A DNA stretch of 64,000 nucleotides from an uncultured Blautia sp. (GTDB lineage: Bacteria > Bacillota > Clostridia > Lachnospirales > Lachnospiraceae). The DNA lies in the NCBI GenBank assembly GCA_934394545.1, contig CAKRRG010000001.1, forward strand, positions 1 through 64,000, written 5' to 3'. Position 1 is the stretch's first letter. Each line of letters starts with the position of its first letter. Position numbers and translations under genes: made by a program. The notes under the pieces are model-generated. The model was not told the DNA's origin and made no database searches. It saw only the letters and a list, made by a program, of their open reading frames with translations. This document shows positions 45,174-55,605 of this stretch, piece by piece.

Positions 45174-46364
45174 ATGGAGTATAATTTTCAGTGGAAAAAT
45201 AATGGAAGAACAAAGCTGTGCATCGGGCTTGGAACCCGTCCAGAGATTATTCGTCTGGCAGCGGTGATTAAACGATGCAGGGAATATTTTGACACCTGTG
45301 TGATTTATTATAATCAAAACTGGGACAAAAATTTAAGTACAGTATTCTGGGAAGATTTTGAACTGAAGAATAACAAAGGAGAATTCGGCCCAGATATTCT
45401 TGTACCGGTTGTAGGAGATAACCTTGGTGTGACTTGTGGAAATATTTTGGGAAGAAGCTATGAGCTTTTAAGTGAACTGAAACCAGATGGATATCTGGTG
45501 CTTGGTGATACGAATTCATGTCTGTCTGCAATTTCCGCGAAGCGTCTTCATATTCCGCTATTCCATATGGAAGCTGGTAACAGATGCAAGGATGAGTGTT
45601 TGCCGGAAGAAACAAACAGACGTATTGTAGATGTTATTTCTGACGTGAATCTGTGTTATTCAGAATTTGCCCGTAAATACCTTGCTGATACAGGACTGCC
45701 CAAAGAAAGAACTTATATGACAGGTTCTCCGATGGCAGAGGTATTACGTGGAAATCTTGAAAAGATTGAAGCGTCTGACGTATTAGACAGACTGGGACTT
45801 GAACAGAATAAGTATATTCTTCTTTCGGCTCATCGTGAAGAGAACATTGACACAGAAAAGAATTTTACAAGTTTGTTTACAGCGATTAATGCACTGGCAG
45901 AGAAATATGATATGCCAATCCTGTATTCCTGTCATCCAAGATCTAAAAACAGACTTGAGAAGAGTGGATTCAAACTTGATCCGAGAGTCAGAGTGAATGA
46001 GCCGCTTGGTTTTAATGATTATAATAAGCTTCAGATGAATGCACTGGCTATTGTATCAGATTCCGGTACACTGCCGGAAGAAAGCTCTTTCTATCTTTCT
46101 ATCGGACATCCGATTGCTGCAGTATGTATCCGTACATCGACAGAGAGACCGGAAGCATTGGAAGCAGGTGATTTTATTTTAGCTGGTATTACAACAAAAG
46201 AGCTTCTAAATGCTACAGATATGGCTATTGAAATGAAACAGAAAGGTGTACTTGGCAAGCCTTGTCCGGACTATGTAGACGAAACTGTATCTATGAAGGT
46301 TGTTCGCATCATTCAGGGATATGTGAATGTAGTTAATAAGATGGTCTGGAGAAAAGAACAGTAG
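45174..46364 (+). CDS. capG: UDP-GlcNAc 2-epimerase family enzyme (CapG/FnlC)
   Basis: 396-residue GT-B-fold epimerase. Motifs LGTRPEIIRLAAVI, LVLGDTNSCLSAISAKR, HMEAGNRCKDECLPEETNRR and SDSGTLPEESSFY are those of WecB-like enzymes. In this setting it should catalyse the last epimerisation to UDP-N-acetyl-L-fucosamine. AGGAGG precedes the ATG. Confidence 0.92.
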   Translation: MEYNFQWKNNGRTKLCIGLGTRPEIIRLAAVIKRCREYFDTCVIYYNQNWDKNLSTVFWEDFELKNNKGEFGPDILVPVVGDNLGVTCGNILGRSYELLSELKPDGYLVLGDTNSCLSAISAKRLHIPLFHMEAGNRCKDECLPEETNRRIVDVISDVNLCYSEFARKYLADTGLPKERTYMTGSPMAEVLRGNLEKIEASDVLDRLGLEQNKYILLSAHREENIDTEKNFTSLFTAINALAEKYDMPILYSCHPRSKNRLEKSGFKLDPRVRVNEPLGFNDYNKLQMNALAIVSDSGTLPEESSFYLSIGHPIAAVCIRTSTERPEALEAGDFILAGITTKELLNATDMAIEMKQKGVLGKPCPDYVDETVSMKVVRIIQGYVNVVNKMVWRKEQ

Positions 46365-46387
46365 AATATCAAAATGGGAGGCAAACG

Positions 46388-47584
46388 ATGAACATTTTAG
46401 TTACTGGCGCAAAGGGAATGGTTGGAACTGCTTTATGCAACAATTTAAGAAATATCAGAGATAGTAAGAATAAAACCAGACCGGGAATTGTGATTGATGA
46501 GATTTATGAATATGATATTGATTCAACCCGTGAAGAACTGGATGAGTATTGTAAGAAAGCTGATTTTGTATTTAATCTTGCTGGTGTGAACCGTCCGGAA
46601 AATCCAGAAGATTTTATGAAGGGGAACTTTGGCTTTGCATCAGATCTTCTGAATACCTTAAAGAAATATGAAAACAAAGCAACGATTATGTTATCTTCTT
46701 CTATACAGGCGACATTGGCAGGACGTTTTGGAAACTCGGAGTATGGCCGTTCTAAAAAAGCAGGAGAAGAATTGTTTTTTGACTATGCTAAAGAAACTGG
46801 AGCAAAGGTTGCTGTTTATCGTTTCCCGAATTTGATGGGACATTCCAGACCGAAATATAATTCAGCTGTTTCAACATTCTGCTGGGCAGTAGCAAACGAT
46901 GAAAGCTTTACAGTAAATGATCCTTCTACAGAACTGGAACTTTTGTATATTGATGATTTGGTTGAAGGAATGTTTGATCTACTGGAGAACAAAGAACAGC
47001 ACTGTGAATTTGATGGAGTGGAAACCGTAGCTGCACAGGACGGTCGTTATTGCTATGTGCCGGTAACACATAAAGTAACATTAGGTGAAATTGTGGATTT
47101 ACTTCAGCAATTCAAAGAACAGCCGAAAACGCTTATGATGCCAAAAATGCCAGACGGTTCTTTTGCAAAGAAACTTTACAGTCTGTATCTGACATATCTT
47201 CCGGTAGATAAATTTAAATATGCATTGAAAATGAATGTAGATGACAGAGGATCTTTTACCGAGCTGGTACATACACAGGATTGCGGTCAGGTATCCATTA
47301 ACATCAGCAAACCGGGAATTACCAAAGGACAGCACTGGCATAACTCAAAATGGGAACTTTTCATTGTTGTTGCAGGTCACGGACTGATTCAGGAACGCAA
47401 CATCAATACCGGAGAAAAGGTGGAATTTGAAGTTTCAGGTGACAAAATCGAAGCAATCCACATGATTCCGGGATGGACCCATAATATCATCAATCTGTCC
47501 GAAACAGAAGATCTGGTTACTGTTATGACCTGCAATGAGATTTTTGATCCGGGACATCCAGATACTTTTTTTGAGAAAGTGTGA
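46388..47584 (+). CDS. capF: CapF/FnlB bifunctional reductase with cupin domain
   Basis: 398 residues: N-terminal SDR domain (VTGAKGMVGTALCNNL; SSSIQATLAGRFGNSEYGRSK with the catalytic Ser-Tyr-Lys) and a C-terminal cupin (KGQHWHNSKWELFIVVAGHG) from about residue 280. This is the domain order of CapF, which reduces the 4-keto intermediate between CapE and CapG. End of the amino-fucose cassette. Confidence 0.93.
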   Translation: MNILVTGAKGMVGTALCNNLRNIRDSKNKTRPGIVIDEIYEYDIDSTREELDEYCKKADFVFNLAGVNRPENPEDFMKGNFGFASDLLNTLKKYENKATIMLSSSIQATLAGRFGNSEYGRSKKAGEELFFDYAKETGAKVAVYRFPNLMGHSRPKYNSAVSTFCWAVANDESFTVNDPSTELELLYIDDLVEGMFDLLENKEQHCEFDGVETVAAQDGRYCYVPVTHKVTLGEIVDLLQQFKEQPKTLMMPKMPDGSFAKKLYSLYLTYLPVDKFKYALKMNVDDRGSFTELVHTQDCGQVSINISKPGITKGQHWHNSKWELFIVVAGHGLIQERNINTGEKVEFEVSGDKIEAIHMIPGWTHNIINLSETEDLVTVMTCNEIFDPGHPDTFFEKV

Positions 47585-48111
47585 GATTAGTAGAATAAGG
47601 TAACAGTTTCTAAGTTATATCATGTGAAAATGTATTGTAGCTATATAATTGCGTGGTTCTAATGAATGTAATTCATGAGATTGGGATATAAAAGTAGCAC
47701 TCTCAGTTTAAAAATATATAAGATACTAGAATTAGATAGAGTGATGATTTTTGCTAAGACAAAGGTATTAAGTATTGGCGAACAACTGTATTGAGACAAT
47801 GGATAGAGCGAATTGAGAAAAATAGATAAAATGTTCATTTAAAGAAAGGATAAAAGAAGAATACAGTGCATAAAAAATGTTTCTTCAATATAGGAACTAC
47901 GTATTTGTCGTGTAATGGTATATTAATGAGATAAGAGTCTATTTGAAAATAGAGGGAACGTTAAGTTTGTTTTGAAAAATTACGATATATAACTAAATTA
48001 ATCTTATTTCATTAGTATATCTAATAAGTTGTTGAGAAAGTCACATTGATTATATTGAGCAAAGTGCTTAACAAATAAAGTATCTTAGTGTAAAAAAGGA
48101 GAGCATTACAT
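47585..48111. other. 527-bp AT-rich stretch without genes
   Basis: No ORF of convincing length or ribosome site is seen in any frame. A small hairpin CTATTT/AAATAG lies near 47940-47953. A weak promoter candidate (TTGATT-17-TAACAA, about 48047-48075) could serve fkp. It probably marks a recombination junction between the amino-fucose and the fucose cassettes. Confidence 0.55.
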
Positions 48112-51054
48112 ATGAAAAATCTATATTCACTTTTTTTATCCCAGGCATATAGGGATTGCTGGGATGATTACAACCGTTCATTGAAACTCAGAAACTTCCC
48201 AAAATGGGACTATGTGATTCTGACAGCTTCCAATGAGCAGCAGGCAGAGGGGTTCCGTAAGCAGATAGAGGAACGTAAGGCTTTTCTCCCGAAGGAGACA
48301 ACCTTTGTTGCAATCCCGGATCGTGATGGGAAGCGTGTAGGATCTGGTGGAGCAACGCTGGAAGTGTTGAAATATCTGCATGAGAAGGAAGAAGGCTTCG
48401 ATGGTCTACGCATACTGGTTATTCATTCTGGCGGTGACAGTAAGCGTGTACCGCAGTATTCTGCGCTTGGGAAACTTTTTTCCCCAGTACCCCATGCATT
48501 ACCCAATGGACGTAATTCTACTTTGTTTGATGAATTTATGATCTGTATGAGTTCTGTTCCGTCACGTATCCGCGAAGGTATGGTTCTGTTATCAGGTGAT
48601 GTTCTGCTTTTGTTTAATCCGCTTCAGATTGATTACAATAATGTAGGTGCTGCTGCGATTTCCTTCAAAGAGCATGTGGAAACAGGCAAAAACCATGGAG
48701 TTTATCTGAATGGGGAAAATGGAAATGTTAAATGCTGCTTGCAGAAAAAATCCGTAGAAGTGCTGCGTGAGATGGGAGCGGTGAATGAATCTGACTGTGT
48801 GGACATCGATACAGGAGCTCTTATTTTCAGTACAGAGATGATGAAGTCGTTATATTTTCTGATTGAAACGGAAGCAGATTATGATAAACATGTAAATGAA
48901 AAGACCAGACTTTCTCTGTATGCGGATTTTCTGTATCCGTTGGCAGAGGATTCAACACTGGAAGCTTTTTATCAGGAGAAACCAGAAGGAGAATTTTGTC
49001 AGGAACTGACCGAGGCAAGAGAACGTGTGTGGGAGGTATTGCGTCCATACAGAATGAAGCTGCTTCGTCTGGCACCGGCGAAGTTTATTCATTTTGGCAC
49101 GACCAGAGAAATCCTGGAACTGATGAGCGGTGGTGTAGATGAGTATCATGAACTTGGCTGGGGACGTTTGATCGGTAGCAGTATTAAGGATATTGATACA
49201 GCAGGCTACAACAGTGTTTTAAGCAGCAGAGCAAATATTGGGAAAAACTGCTATTTGGAAGTCTCTTATGTACATGGCGAGGCAACAGTGGGAGAGAATT
49301 GCGTTCTTTCTTACATTGATATTCATGATGAAGTGATTCCGGCAGATGTTGTTTTACATGGACTGAAACAAAGAGATGGAAAGTTCATTGTCCGTATCTT
49401 TGGTGTCAATGACAATCCGAAAGAGAACAGACTGTTTGGAAGAGATCTGGATGAGATCGAAAAAGAACTGGGCATGAAACTGTGGAAGGATAATTCTCAT
49501 ACTTTATGGTCAGCTGCTTTATATCCGGAGAAAGATACGATTGAGGAAGCGGTTAAAGCTGCTTTAAATCTTTATGGGCTTGTGAATGGAGAAGCTCAGG
49601 CAGATCTTTCCGCCTGGAGAGAAGCACAGAAAAAATCTCTTTGTTCTGGATTTAATGATGCAGATCCGGATGCAATCATTGCCTGGAATAAGAGAATGGC
49701 AGATCTGGTGGCAATGGATGAGATTGCGAAAGCAATCCGAAATAAAGTGCCGGCAGCTAAACTGCGAAAGAGAGAGTCACTAACAAAGATTCAGAAGGAA
49801 TGGCTGGAACGTCGGATCCGAAAAGCAGATTTTAGTGAGAAAATGCGTCTTCATTATTATCTGGGAACCATTCTGGAAGATGAAGATGAGGTTCAGGAGT
49901 GTTTCAGCACGATTCAGTCAGAGGTTTTGGCTTCAACGATAAAGAATTTGTCTTATAATGAAAATGCTCGAATTGTTACGGAGAAGCATACAGTAAAATT
50001 GCCGCTTCGTGTTAATTGGGGTGGGGGATGGAGTGATACGCCTCCATATTGCAACGAAAATGGCGGTACGGTATTGAATGTGGCAATTCTCTTGAATGGT
50101 CAGAAGCCTGTAGAAGTTACACTGGAGAAGCTCAGTGAGAAGAAGGTTGTCTTTGACAGTCGTGATATGGATGTCCATGGAGAATTTGATACAATTGAGC
50201 CGCTTCAGGCAACCGGTGATCCATTTGATCCGTTTGCTCTGCAGAAAGCGTGCCTTCTCGCTTGTGGAATTATTCCAAAAGAGGGAAGTAGTCTGGGAGA
50301 GATTCTGGATCGTCTTGGTGGTGGATTCGAAATGCATTCGGAAGTAACCAATGTCCCAAAAGGATCTGGGCTTGGTACTTCCTCCATTCTTTCCGCTGCC
50401 TGTGTAAAAGCGGTATTTGAGTTCATGGGAATTGAATATACGGAAGAAGATCTTTATGCTCATGTACTTGCTATGGAGCAGATCATGTCTACTGGTGGCG
50501 GCTGGCAGGATCAGGTAGGGGGGATTACTCCAGGCCTGAAATATATTACTTCTATGCCTGGAATTGATCAGCGGTTAAAAGTAACGCATGTAGACATTCC
50601 GGATGCTGCAAAAAAAGAACTTGATGACAGATTTGTTCTGATTTATACTGGACAGAGAAGACTTGCCCGTAATCTTCTTCGTGATGTTGTTGGACGTTAT
50701 GTTGGAAACGAGCCAGACAGTCTTTTTGCACTGGAAGAAATTCAGAAAACAGCAGCATTGATGTGTTTTGAACTGGAACGTGGTAATATAGATGGTTTTG
50801 CAAGTCTTTTGGATTACCACTGGGAACTGAGTAAGAAAGTCGATGCGGGAAGTAGTAATACTTTGATCGAGCAGATATTCAGTAGTATTGAAGAAATGAT
50901 CGATGGGAAACTTGTCTGCGGTGCCGGAGGCGGAGGATTCCTGCAGGTTATCCTGAAGAAAGGCGTTACTAAGCAGCAGGTAGAAGATCGACTGAATGAA
51001 GTATTTATGGACAGTCTGGTCGGTGTGGCTGATTGTACGCTTGTGTGGGAATAG
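48112..51054 (+). CDS. fkp: Bifunctional L-fucokinase / fucose-1-phosphate guanylyltransferase
   Basis: 980-residue enzyme that salvages free L-fucose to GDP-L-fucose. The N-terminal half is the guanylyltransferase (HSGGDSKRVPQYSALGKLF with the nucleotide-binding loop, then beta-helix-like segments). The C-terminal third is a GHMP kinase with LPLRVNWGGGWSDTPPY, the ATP loop VPKGSGLGTSSILSAAC and the C-terminal VCGAGGGGFLQVILK. Domain order and length match Bacteroides Fkp. AAAGGAGAG precedes the ATG. Located between amino-fucose genes and an AraC regulator. Confidence 0.94.
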   Translation: MKNLYSLFLSQAYRDCWDDYNRSLKLRNFPKWDYVILTASNEQQAEGFRKQIEERKAFLPKETTFVAIPDRDGKRVGSGGATLEVLKYLHEKEEGFDGLRILVIHSGGDSKRVPQYSALGKLFSPVPHALPNGRNSTLFDEFMICMSSVPSRIREGMVLLSGDVLLLFNPLQIDYNNVGAAAISFKEHVETGKNHGVYLNGENGNVKCCLQKKSVEVLREMGAVNESDCVDIDTGALIFSTEMMKSLYFLIETEADYDKHVNEKTRLSLYADFLYPLAEDSTLEAFYQEKPEGEFCQELTEARERVWEVLRPYRMKLLRLAPAKFIHFGTTREILELMSGGVDEYHELGWGRLIGSSIKDIDTAGYNSVLSSRANIGKNCYLEVSYVHGEATVGENCVLSYIDIHDEVIPADVVLHGLKQRDGKFIVRIFGVNDNPKENRLFGRDLDEIEKELGMKLWKDNSHTLWSAALYPEKDTIEEAVKAALNLYGLVNGEAQADLSAWREAQKKSLCSGFNDADPDAIIAWNKRMADLVAMDEIAKAIRNKVPAAKLRKRESLTKIQKEWLERRIRKADFSEKMRLHYYLGTILEDEDEVQECFSTIQSEVLASTIKNLSYNENARIVTEKHTVKLPLRVNWGGGWSDTPPYCNENGGTVLNVAILLNGQKPVEVTLEKLSEKKVVFDSRDMDVHGEFDTIEPLQATGDPFDPFALQKACLLACGIIPKEGSSLGEILDRLGGGFEMHSEVTNVPKGSGLGTSSILSAACVKAVFEFMGIEYTEEDLYAHVLAMEQIMSTGGGWQDQVGGITPGLKYITSMPGIDQRLKVTHVDIPDAAKKELDDRFVLIYTGQRRLARNLLRDVVGRYVGNEPDSLFALEEIQKTAALMCFELERGNIDGFASLLDYHWELSKKVDAGSSNTLIEQIFSSIEEMIDGKLVCGAGGGGFLQVILKKGVTKQQVEDRLNEVFMDSLVGVADCTLVWE

Positions 51055-51092
51055 AAATCTACATATTGACAGATTATGGAAAGGAGGTGCTT

Positions 51093-52004
51093 ATGGAACA
51101 GGAATTGTTTAATCCACAGTCATTCTCTGTAAGCTCCTCCCGGATCCTTTATACACCATCAATCTTTGCCAGGACATCTTTGCTCCACCTTCAGGAAGTT
51201 GGTTCTTTGGAGGCTATTCGTCCGCACATATCGAAGCGATCGAATCTGGTATCATTTTTGTGTTTTGTTGTGTTGAGCGGAAGTGGTGAACTGGAATATG
51301 AAGGGAAAGAGTACAAGATGACAGAAGGTGACTGTGTTTTCATCGACTGTCGAAAGCCATATTGCCATAGTACCGGAATTCATTGTGCGGATAATAACAA
51401 CAGTGGAGAAAATGAGGATTTAAATAAAAATCTCTGGTCGCTTCAGTGGTGCCATTTTTATGCACCTTCTCTTTCATTGGTGTATGAGAAGTATAAAGAA
51501 CGAGGTGGCCATCCCGTATTTCATCCGGAGGAACCGACACGGTTTACGGATCTCTTTACAGATATTTATAAATTGGCGTCTTCTTCAGATCATATCCGTG
51601 ATATGCGAATCAATGAAAAACTTAGTTCTCTTTTGACTCTTCTTATGGAACAATCCTGGCATCCTGAAAGTGTAAGGGTAAGCCGCAAGAGGATGGAATT
51701 ATCTTCTATCAAAGCGTTTCTGGATGAAAATTATACAGAGAAGATCGTTCTGGATGATCTGGCGGAGAAATTTTTTATTAACAAATTTTATATGAGCAAA
51801 ATATTTAAAGAAACCTACGGCATAACAATCAATAATTATCTGATGGAACGACGAATTACCAGAGCTAAGCAGCTGCTTCGTTTCTCGGACAAAACCATAG
51901 ATGAGATAGGGGTTATGATAGGGATGGATAGTGCCAACTATTTTAGCAGAGCATTTCGTAAAATAGAAGGCATCAGTCCGAGTGAATATCGGAAACAGTG
52001 GTAA
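51093..52004 (+). CDS. AraC-family transcriptional regulator
   Basis: 303 residues from ATG 51093, chosen for its AAAGGAGGTG site (the frame is open earlier, overlapping fkp). N-terminal cupin-type sensor domain (LSGSGELEYEGKEYKMTEGDCVFID) and a C-terminal double helix-turn-helix (FLDENYTEKIVLDDLAEKFF, DEIGVMIGMDSANYFSRAFRK). Its place between fucose salvage and GDP-fucose genes suggests it responds to a sugar, perhaps fucose, but the ligand is not shown by sequence. A strong terminator overlaps its stop codon. Confidence 0.9.
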   Translation: MEQELFNPQSFSVSSSRILYTPSIFARTSLLHLQEVGSLEAIRPHISKRSNLVSFLCFVVLSGSGELEYEGKEYKMTEGDCVFIDCRKPYCHSTGIHCADNNNSGENEDLNKNLWSLQWCHFYAPSLSLVYEKYKERGGHPVFHPEEPTRFTDLFTDIYKLASSSDHIRDMRINEKLSSLLTLLMEQSWHPESVRVSRKRMELSSIKAFLDENYTEKIVLDDLAEKFFINKFYMSKIFKETYGITINNYLMERRITRAKQLLRFSDKTIDEIGVMIGMDSANYFSRAFRKIEGISPSEYRKQW

Positions 52005-52019
52005 ATCCACTGTTTTTTT
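51995..52019 (+). terminator. Terminator overlapping the AraC gene stop
   Basis: Perfect 7-bp stem ACAGTGG (51995-52001) with CCACTGT (52007-52013), loop containing the TAA stop, then seven T. It separates the fkp-araC unit from the gmd operon. Confidence 0.9.
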
Positions 52020-52170
52020 GTTATGAAAAAATAATTGATGATGAAAATAAATCGTAAAAAACCAATATTGTGCTAACATTCCACTCATTATGCTGTTTAT
52101 TTTTTGTCAGTCTTTACGCTAAACTATAGCAAGATTAAAAAAGTAAATTGATAAAGGAAAGGTACATAAA

Positions 52171-53220
52171 ATGAAAAAAGCGTTGATTACGGGTATTACC
52201 GGACAGGATGGTTCTTACCTTGCAGAGTTTCTTCTGGAAAAGGGATATGAGGTTCATGGCGTTGTCCGTCGTGCATCTATTTCAAACACCGCTCGTATTG
52301 ATCATCTGATTGAGAAGAATGCGGTTACACTCCATGATGGTGATTTGTCAGATTCATCTGGCCTGATTCGTCTTGTAAATGAGATCAGACCGGATGAAAT
52401 TTACAATCTTGCAGCACAGAGCCATGTTCAGGTGTCTTTTGATGCTCCGGAATATTCTGGTGATGTAGATGCACTTGGTGTTCTGCGTATTCTGGAGGCC
52501 GTCCGTGTCTGTGGTCAGACAAAGACCTGTAAGGTTTATCAGGCTTCAACTTCTGAACTGTACGGAAAGGTGGAAGAAGTTCCGCAGAGTGAGACAACTC
52601 CGTTTCATCCATATTCTCCATATGCAGTTGCGAAGCAGTATGGTTTCTGGATGGTAAAAGAATATCGAGATGCCTATGGCATGTTTGCTGTTAATGGTAT
52701 TTTGTTTAATCATGAATCGGAGCGTCGTGGAGAAAATTTTGTTACCCGTAAGATTACTCTGGCTGCCGGACGTATTGCGGAGGGCTTGCAGGATCATCTG
52801 GAATTGGGCAACATGGATTCTCTGCGTGACTGGGGTTATGCCAAAGATTATGTTGAATGTATGTGGCTGATCATGCAGCAGGAGAAGCCGGAAGATTTTG
52901 TGATTGCGACAGGTGTTCAGCATACGGTTCGGGATTTTACGGAGAAGGCTTTTGCAGCCAACGGAATCACAATCCGCTGGGAAGGCTCTGGTATTGAGGA
53001 AAAAGGCTATGATGTGACTACTGGGAAAATGCTTGTATGTGTCAATCCGCAGTGGTTCCGCCCAACAGATGTTGACAACCTGTGGGGAAATCCGACGAAG
53101 GCAAAGACGGTTCTTGGCTGGAATCCGCAGTCCACGACCTATGAGCAGCTTGTTGAGATTATGGCTAAGCATGACCGGGAACGTGCAAAGCGTGAGAAGG
53201 CCATGAAGGCTGTTTTATAA
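52171..53220 (+). CDS. gmd: GDP-mannose 4,6-dehydratase
   Basis: 349-residue SDR enzyme, first step from GDP-mannose to GDP-L-fucose. NADP motif [31 protein letters not shown], the catalytic [16 protein letters not shown] and [12 protein letters not shown] (Tyr and Lys), and [17 protein letters not shown] weak promoter (TTGTCA, 15 bp, TATAGC at 52104-52130) lies upstream and AAAGGAAAGG precedes the ATG. Begins the de novo GDP-fucose operon. Confidence 0.96.
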   Translation: MKKALITGITGQDGSYLAEFLLEKGYEVHGVVRRASISNTARIDHLIEKNAVTLHDGDLSDSSGLIRLVNEIRPDEIYNLAAQSHVQVSFDAPEYSGDVDALGVLRILEAVRVCGQTKTCKVYQASTSELYGKVEEVPQSETTPFHPYSPYAVAKQYGFWMVKEYRDAYGMFAVNGILFNHESERRGENFVTRKITLAAGRIAEGLQDHLELGNMDSLRDWGYAKDYVECMWLIMQQEKPEDFVIATGVQHTVRDFTEKAFAANGITIRWEGSGIEEKGYDVTTGKMLVCVNPQWFRPTDVDNLWGNPTKAKTVLGWNPQSTTYEQLVEIMAKHDRERAKREKAMKAVL

Positions 53221-53232
53221 GAAAGAAGGCAG

Positions 53233-54183
53233 ATGATAATGATGGAAAAAAATGCAAAAATCTATGTCGCAGGTCATCGTGGAATGGTGGGTTCTGCAAT
53301 TGTTCGTGAGCTGCAGCGTCAGGGATATACAAATATTATTACCCGTACACATAAGGAACTTGATTTGACACGTCAGGAGTTGGTAGAAGGATTTTTTGCA
53401 GAGGAGAAGCCGGAGTATGTATTTCTTGCTGCTGCAAAGGTTGGAGGTATTGTTGCTAACCAGGAAGCATTGGCGGATTTTATGTACGACAACATGACAC
53501 TGGAAATGAATGTCATTCATTCAGCATGGAAGAATGGATGTAAGAAGCTGGAGTTTCTTGGTTCTTCCTGTATTTATCCTCGTATGGCTCCTCAGCCAAT
53601 GAAGGAGGAATGTCTGCTGACAAGCGAACTGGAAAAGACGAATGAAGCTTATGCGCTGGCTAAGATATCTGGTCTTAAATACTGTGAGTTTCTGAATCGC
53701 CAGTATGATACAGATTATATTTCTGTAATGCCGACTAATTTATATGGACCGAATGACAACTATCATCCTACGCATAGTCATGTTGTGCCGGCTCTGATCC
53801 GCCGCTTTCATGAAGCTAAGGTGAATGGTTTAGAAAGCGTTGTCTGCTGGGGGGATGGTTCTCCACTGCGTGAGTTCCTGTATGTGGATGATCTTGCAAA
53901 TTTGTGTGTGTTCCTGATGAACCATTATTCTGGCAATGAAACAGTCAATGCCGGTACTGGTAAGGAGCTGACTATTCGGGAACTGACGGAACTGGTGGCA
54001 AAAGTTGTCGGTTATACCGGTGCGATTGAATGGGATACATCCAAACCAAATGGAACACCACGTAAGTTGCTGGATGTTTCGAAGGCAACGAAACTTGGAT
54101 GGACTTACAAGACAGAGTTAGAAGACGGACTGCGTATGTCTTATGAGGATTTTCTGCATAATCCGATGCGCGCAGAACGATAA
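53233..54183 (+). CDS. fcl: GDP-L-fucose synthase
   Basis: 316-residue SDR epimerase/reductase that finishes GDP-L-fucose. Motifs VAGHRGMVGSAIVREL, AAAKVGGIVANQ, LGSSCIYPR and YALAKISGLKYCE. The start may be any of three nearby ATGs (53233, 53239, 53242); spacing to AAGAAGG favours the later ones. It lies 12 bp after gmd. Confidence 0.95.
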   Translation: MIMMEKNAKIYVAGHRGMVGSAIVRELQRQGYTNIITRTHKELDLTRQELVEGFFAEEKPEYVFLAAAKVGGIVANQEALADFMYDNMTLEMNVIHSAWKNGCKKLEFLGSSCIYPRMAPQPMKEECLLTSELEKTNEAYALAKISGLKYCEFLNRQYDTDYISVMPTNLYGPNDNYHPTHSHVVPALIRRFHEAKVNGLESVVCWGDGSPLREFLYVDDLANLCVFLMNHYSGNETVNAGTGKELTIRELTELVAKVVGYTGAIEWDTSKPNGTPRKLLDVSKATKLGWTYKTELEDGLRMSYEDFLHNPMRAER

Positions 54184-54270
54184 GCTGTAGTTTGCCGCAT
54201 TTGTAGAGATATAGATGCGGCTTCTTATTTTCATACATCATCTGGCGTTACTAAATGGAGGAGTTTTATT

Positions 54271-55587
54271 ATGAATATAGTTTTATTATCTGGTGGTTCC
54301 GGGCAGCGTCTCTGGCCACTTTCCAATGATATCCGTTCCAAGCAGTTTATTAAGATTTTTCATGAGGAAGATGGCTCACTGGAATCTATGGTGCAGCGTG
54401 TGTATCGGCAGATCAAGACAATTGATACAGATGCGACGGTTACAATCGCAACTTCCAAGTCACAGGTTGCTGCAATCCATAACCAGCTTGGGGAGGATGT
54501 GGGGATTAGTGTGGAGCCATGCCGTCGTGACACCTTTCCGGCAATTGCACTTGCAGCAGCTTATCTAAAGGATGTGCAGAGAGTTGGGGAGGAGGAATCT
54601 GTGGTTGTCTGCCCGGTTGATCCTTATGTGGAGGATGATTATTTTGAGGCATTGAAGGCGTTGGGAGAGAGAGCACAGAAAAGCGCTTCGAATCTTGTTC
54701 TGATGGGGATTGAACCCACATATCCGAGTGAGAAATATGGATACATCATTCCGCTTGGCAAGGAAGCAGTAAGCAGGGTTTCGGTATTCAAGGAAAAACC
54801 CACAAAGGAAGTGGCAAAGGAATATATCGAAGAGGGTGCATTGTGGAATGGCGGTGTGTTTGCTTTCAGGCTGGGATATGTATTAGATCGTGCTCATGAG
54901 TTGATTGATTTTGTGGATTACGATGATCTGTTCAGTAAATATGAGACGTTAAATAAAATCAGTTTTGACTATGCTGTTGTTGAGCATGAGTCGGAGATTG
55001 AAGTGATGCGTTTTGCAGGTACATGGAAGGATCTGGGTACGTGGAATACGCTGACGGAGGCAATGGACAGTTGTGCAGTTGGTGAGGCTCTGTTTAATGA
55101 GAATTGTGAAAATGTCCACGTTGTCAATGAATTGGACATTCCGATTCTTTGCATGGGGCTGAGTGATGTGGTTGTTTCTGCGTCACCGGAGGGAATCCTT
55201 GTATCTGATAAAGAACAGAGTTCCTATATTAAACCGTTTGTGGATACGCTGGATCATCGTGTGATGTTTGCAGAGAAGTCTTGGGGAAGTTTTAAGATTA
55301 TTGATATAGACAGTGAATCAATTACTATTAAAGTAACATTAAATCCGGGGCATAAGATGAACTATCATAGTCATAAGAACCGAGATGAGGTTTGGGTTGT
55401 TATCTCCGGTAAGGGAAAGACCATTGTGGATGGTATGGAGCAGAGTGTTAAAGTGGGGGATGTGATTACAATGTCCGCCGGATGCCGCCATACGGTTATT
55501 GCGGAAACCGAATTGAAATTGATTGAGGTACAGCTAGGTGAGGACATCAATGTTCATGATAAGCAGAAATATGAGCTTGAATATTAA
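54271..55587 (+). CDS. manC: Mannose-1-phosphate guanylyltransferase with cupin domain
   Basis: 438 residues: nucleotidyltransferase domain (VLLSGGSGQRLWPLSNDIRS; VEPCRRDTFPAIALAAAYL; EKPTKEVAKEYI) and a C-terminal cupin of the type II mannose-6-phosphate isomerase family (LNPGHKMNYHSHKNRDEVWV). Makes GDP-mannose for Gmd. GGAGGAG precedes the ATG. Confidence 0.93.
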   Translation: MNIVLLSGGSGQRLWPLSNDIRSKQFIKIFHEEDGSLESMVQRVYRQIKTIDTDATVTIATSKSQVAAIHNQLGEDVGISVEPCRRDTFPAIALAAAYLKDVQRVGEEESVVVCPVDPYVEDDYFEALKALGERAQKSASNLVLMGIEPTYPSEKYGYIIPLGKEAVSRVSVFKEKPTKEVAKEYIEEGALWNGGVFAFRLGYVLDRAHELIDFVDYDDLFSKYETLNKISFDYAVVEHESEIEVMRFAGTWKDLGTWNTLTEAMDSCAVGEALFNENCENVHVVNELDIPILCMGLSDVVVSASPEGILVSDKEQSSYIKPFVDTLDHRVMFAEKSWGSFKIIDIDSESITIKVTLNPGHKMNYHSHKNRDEVWVVISGKGKTIVDGMEQSVKVGDVITMSAGCRHTVIAETELKLIEVQLGEDINVHDKQKYELEY

Positions 55588-55605
55588 GAAACGAAGGAGC
55601 TTTCT

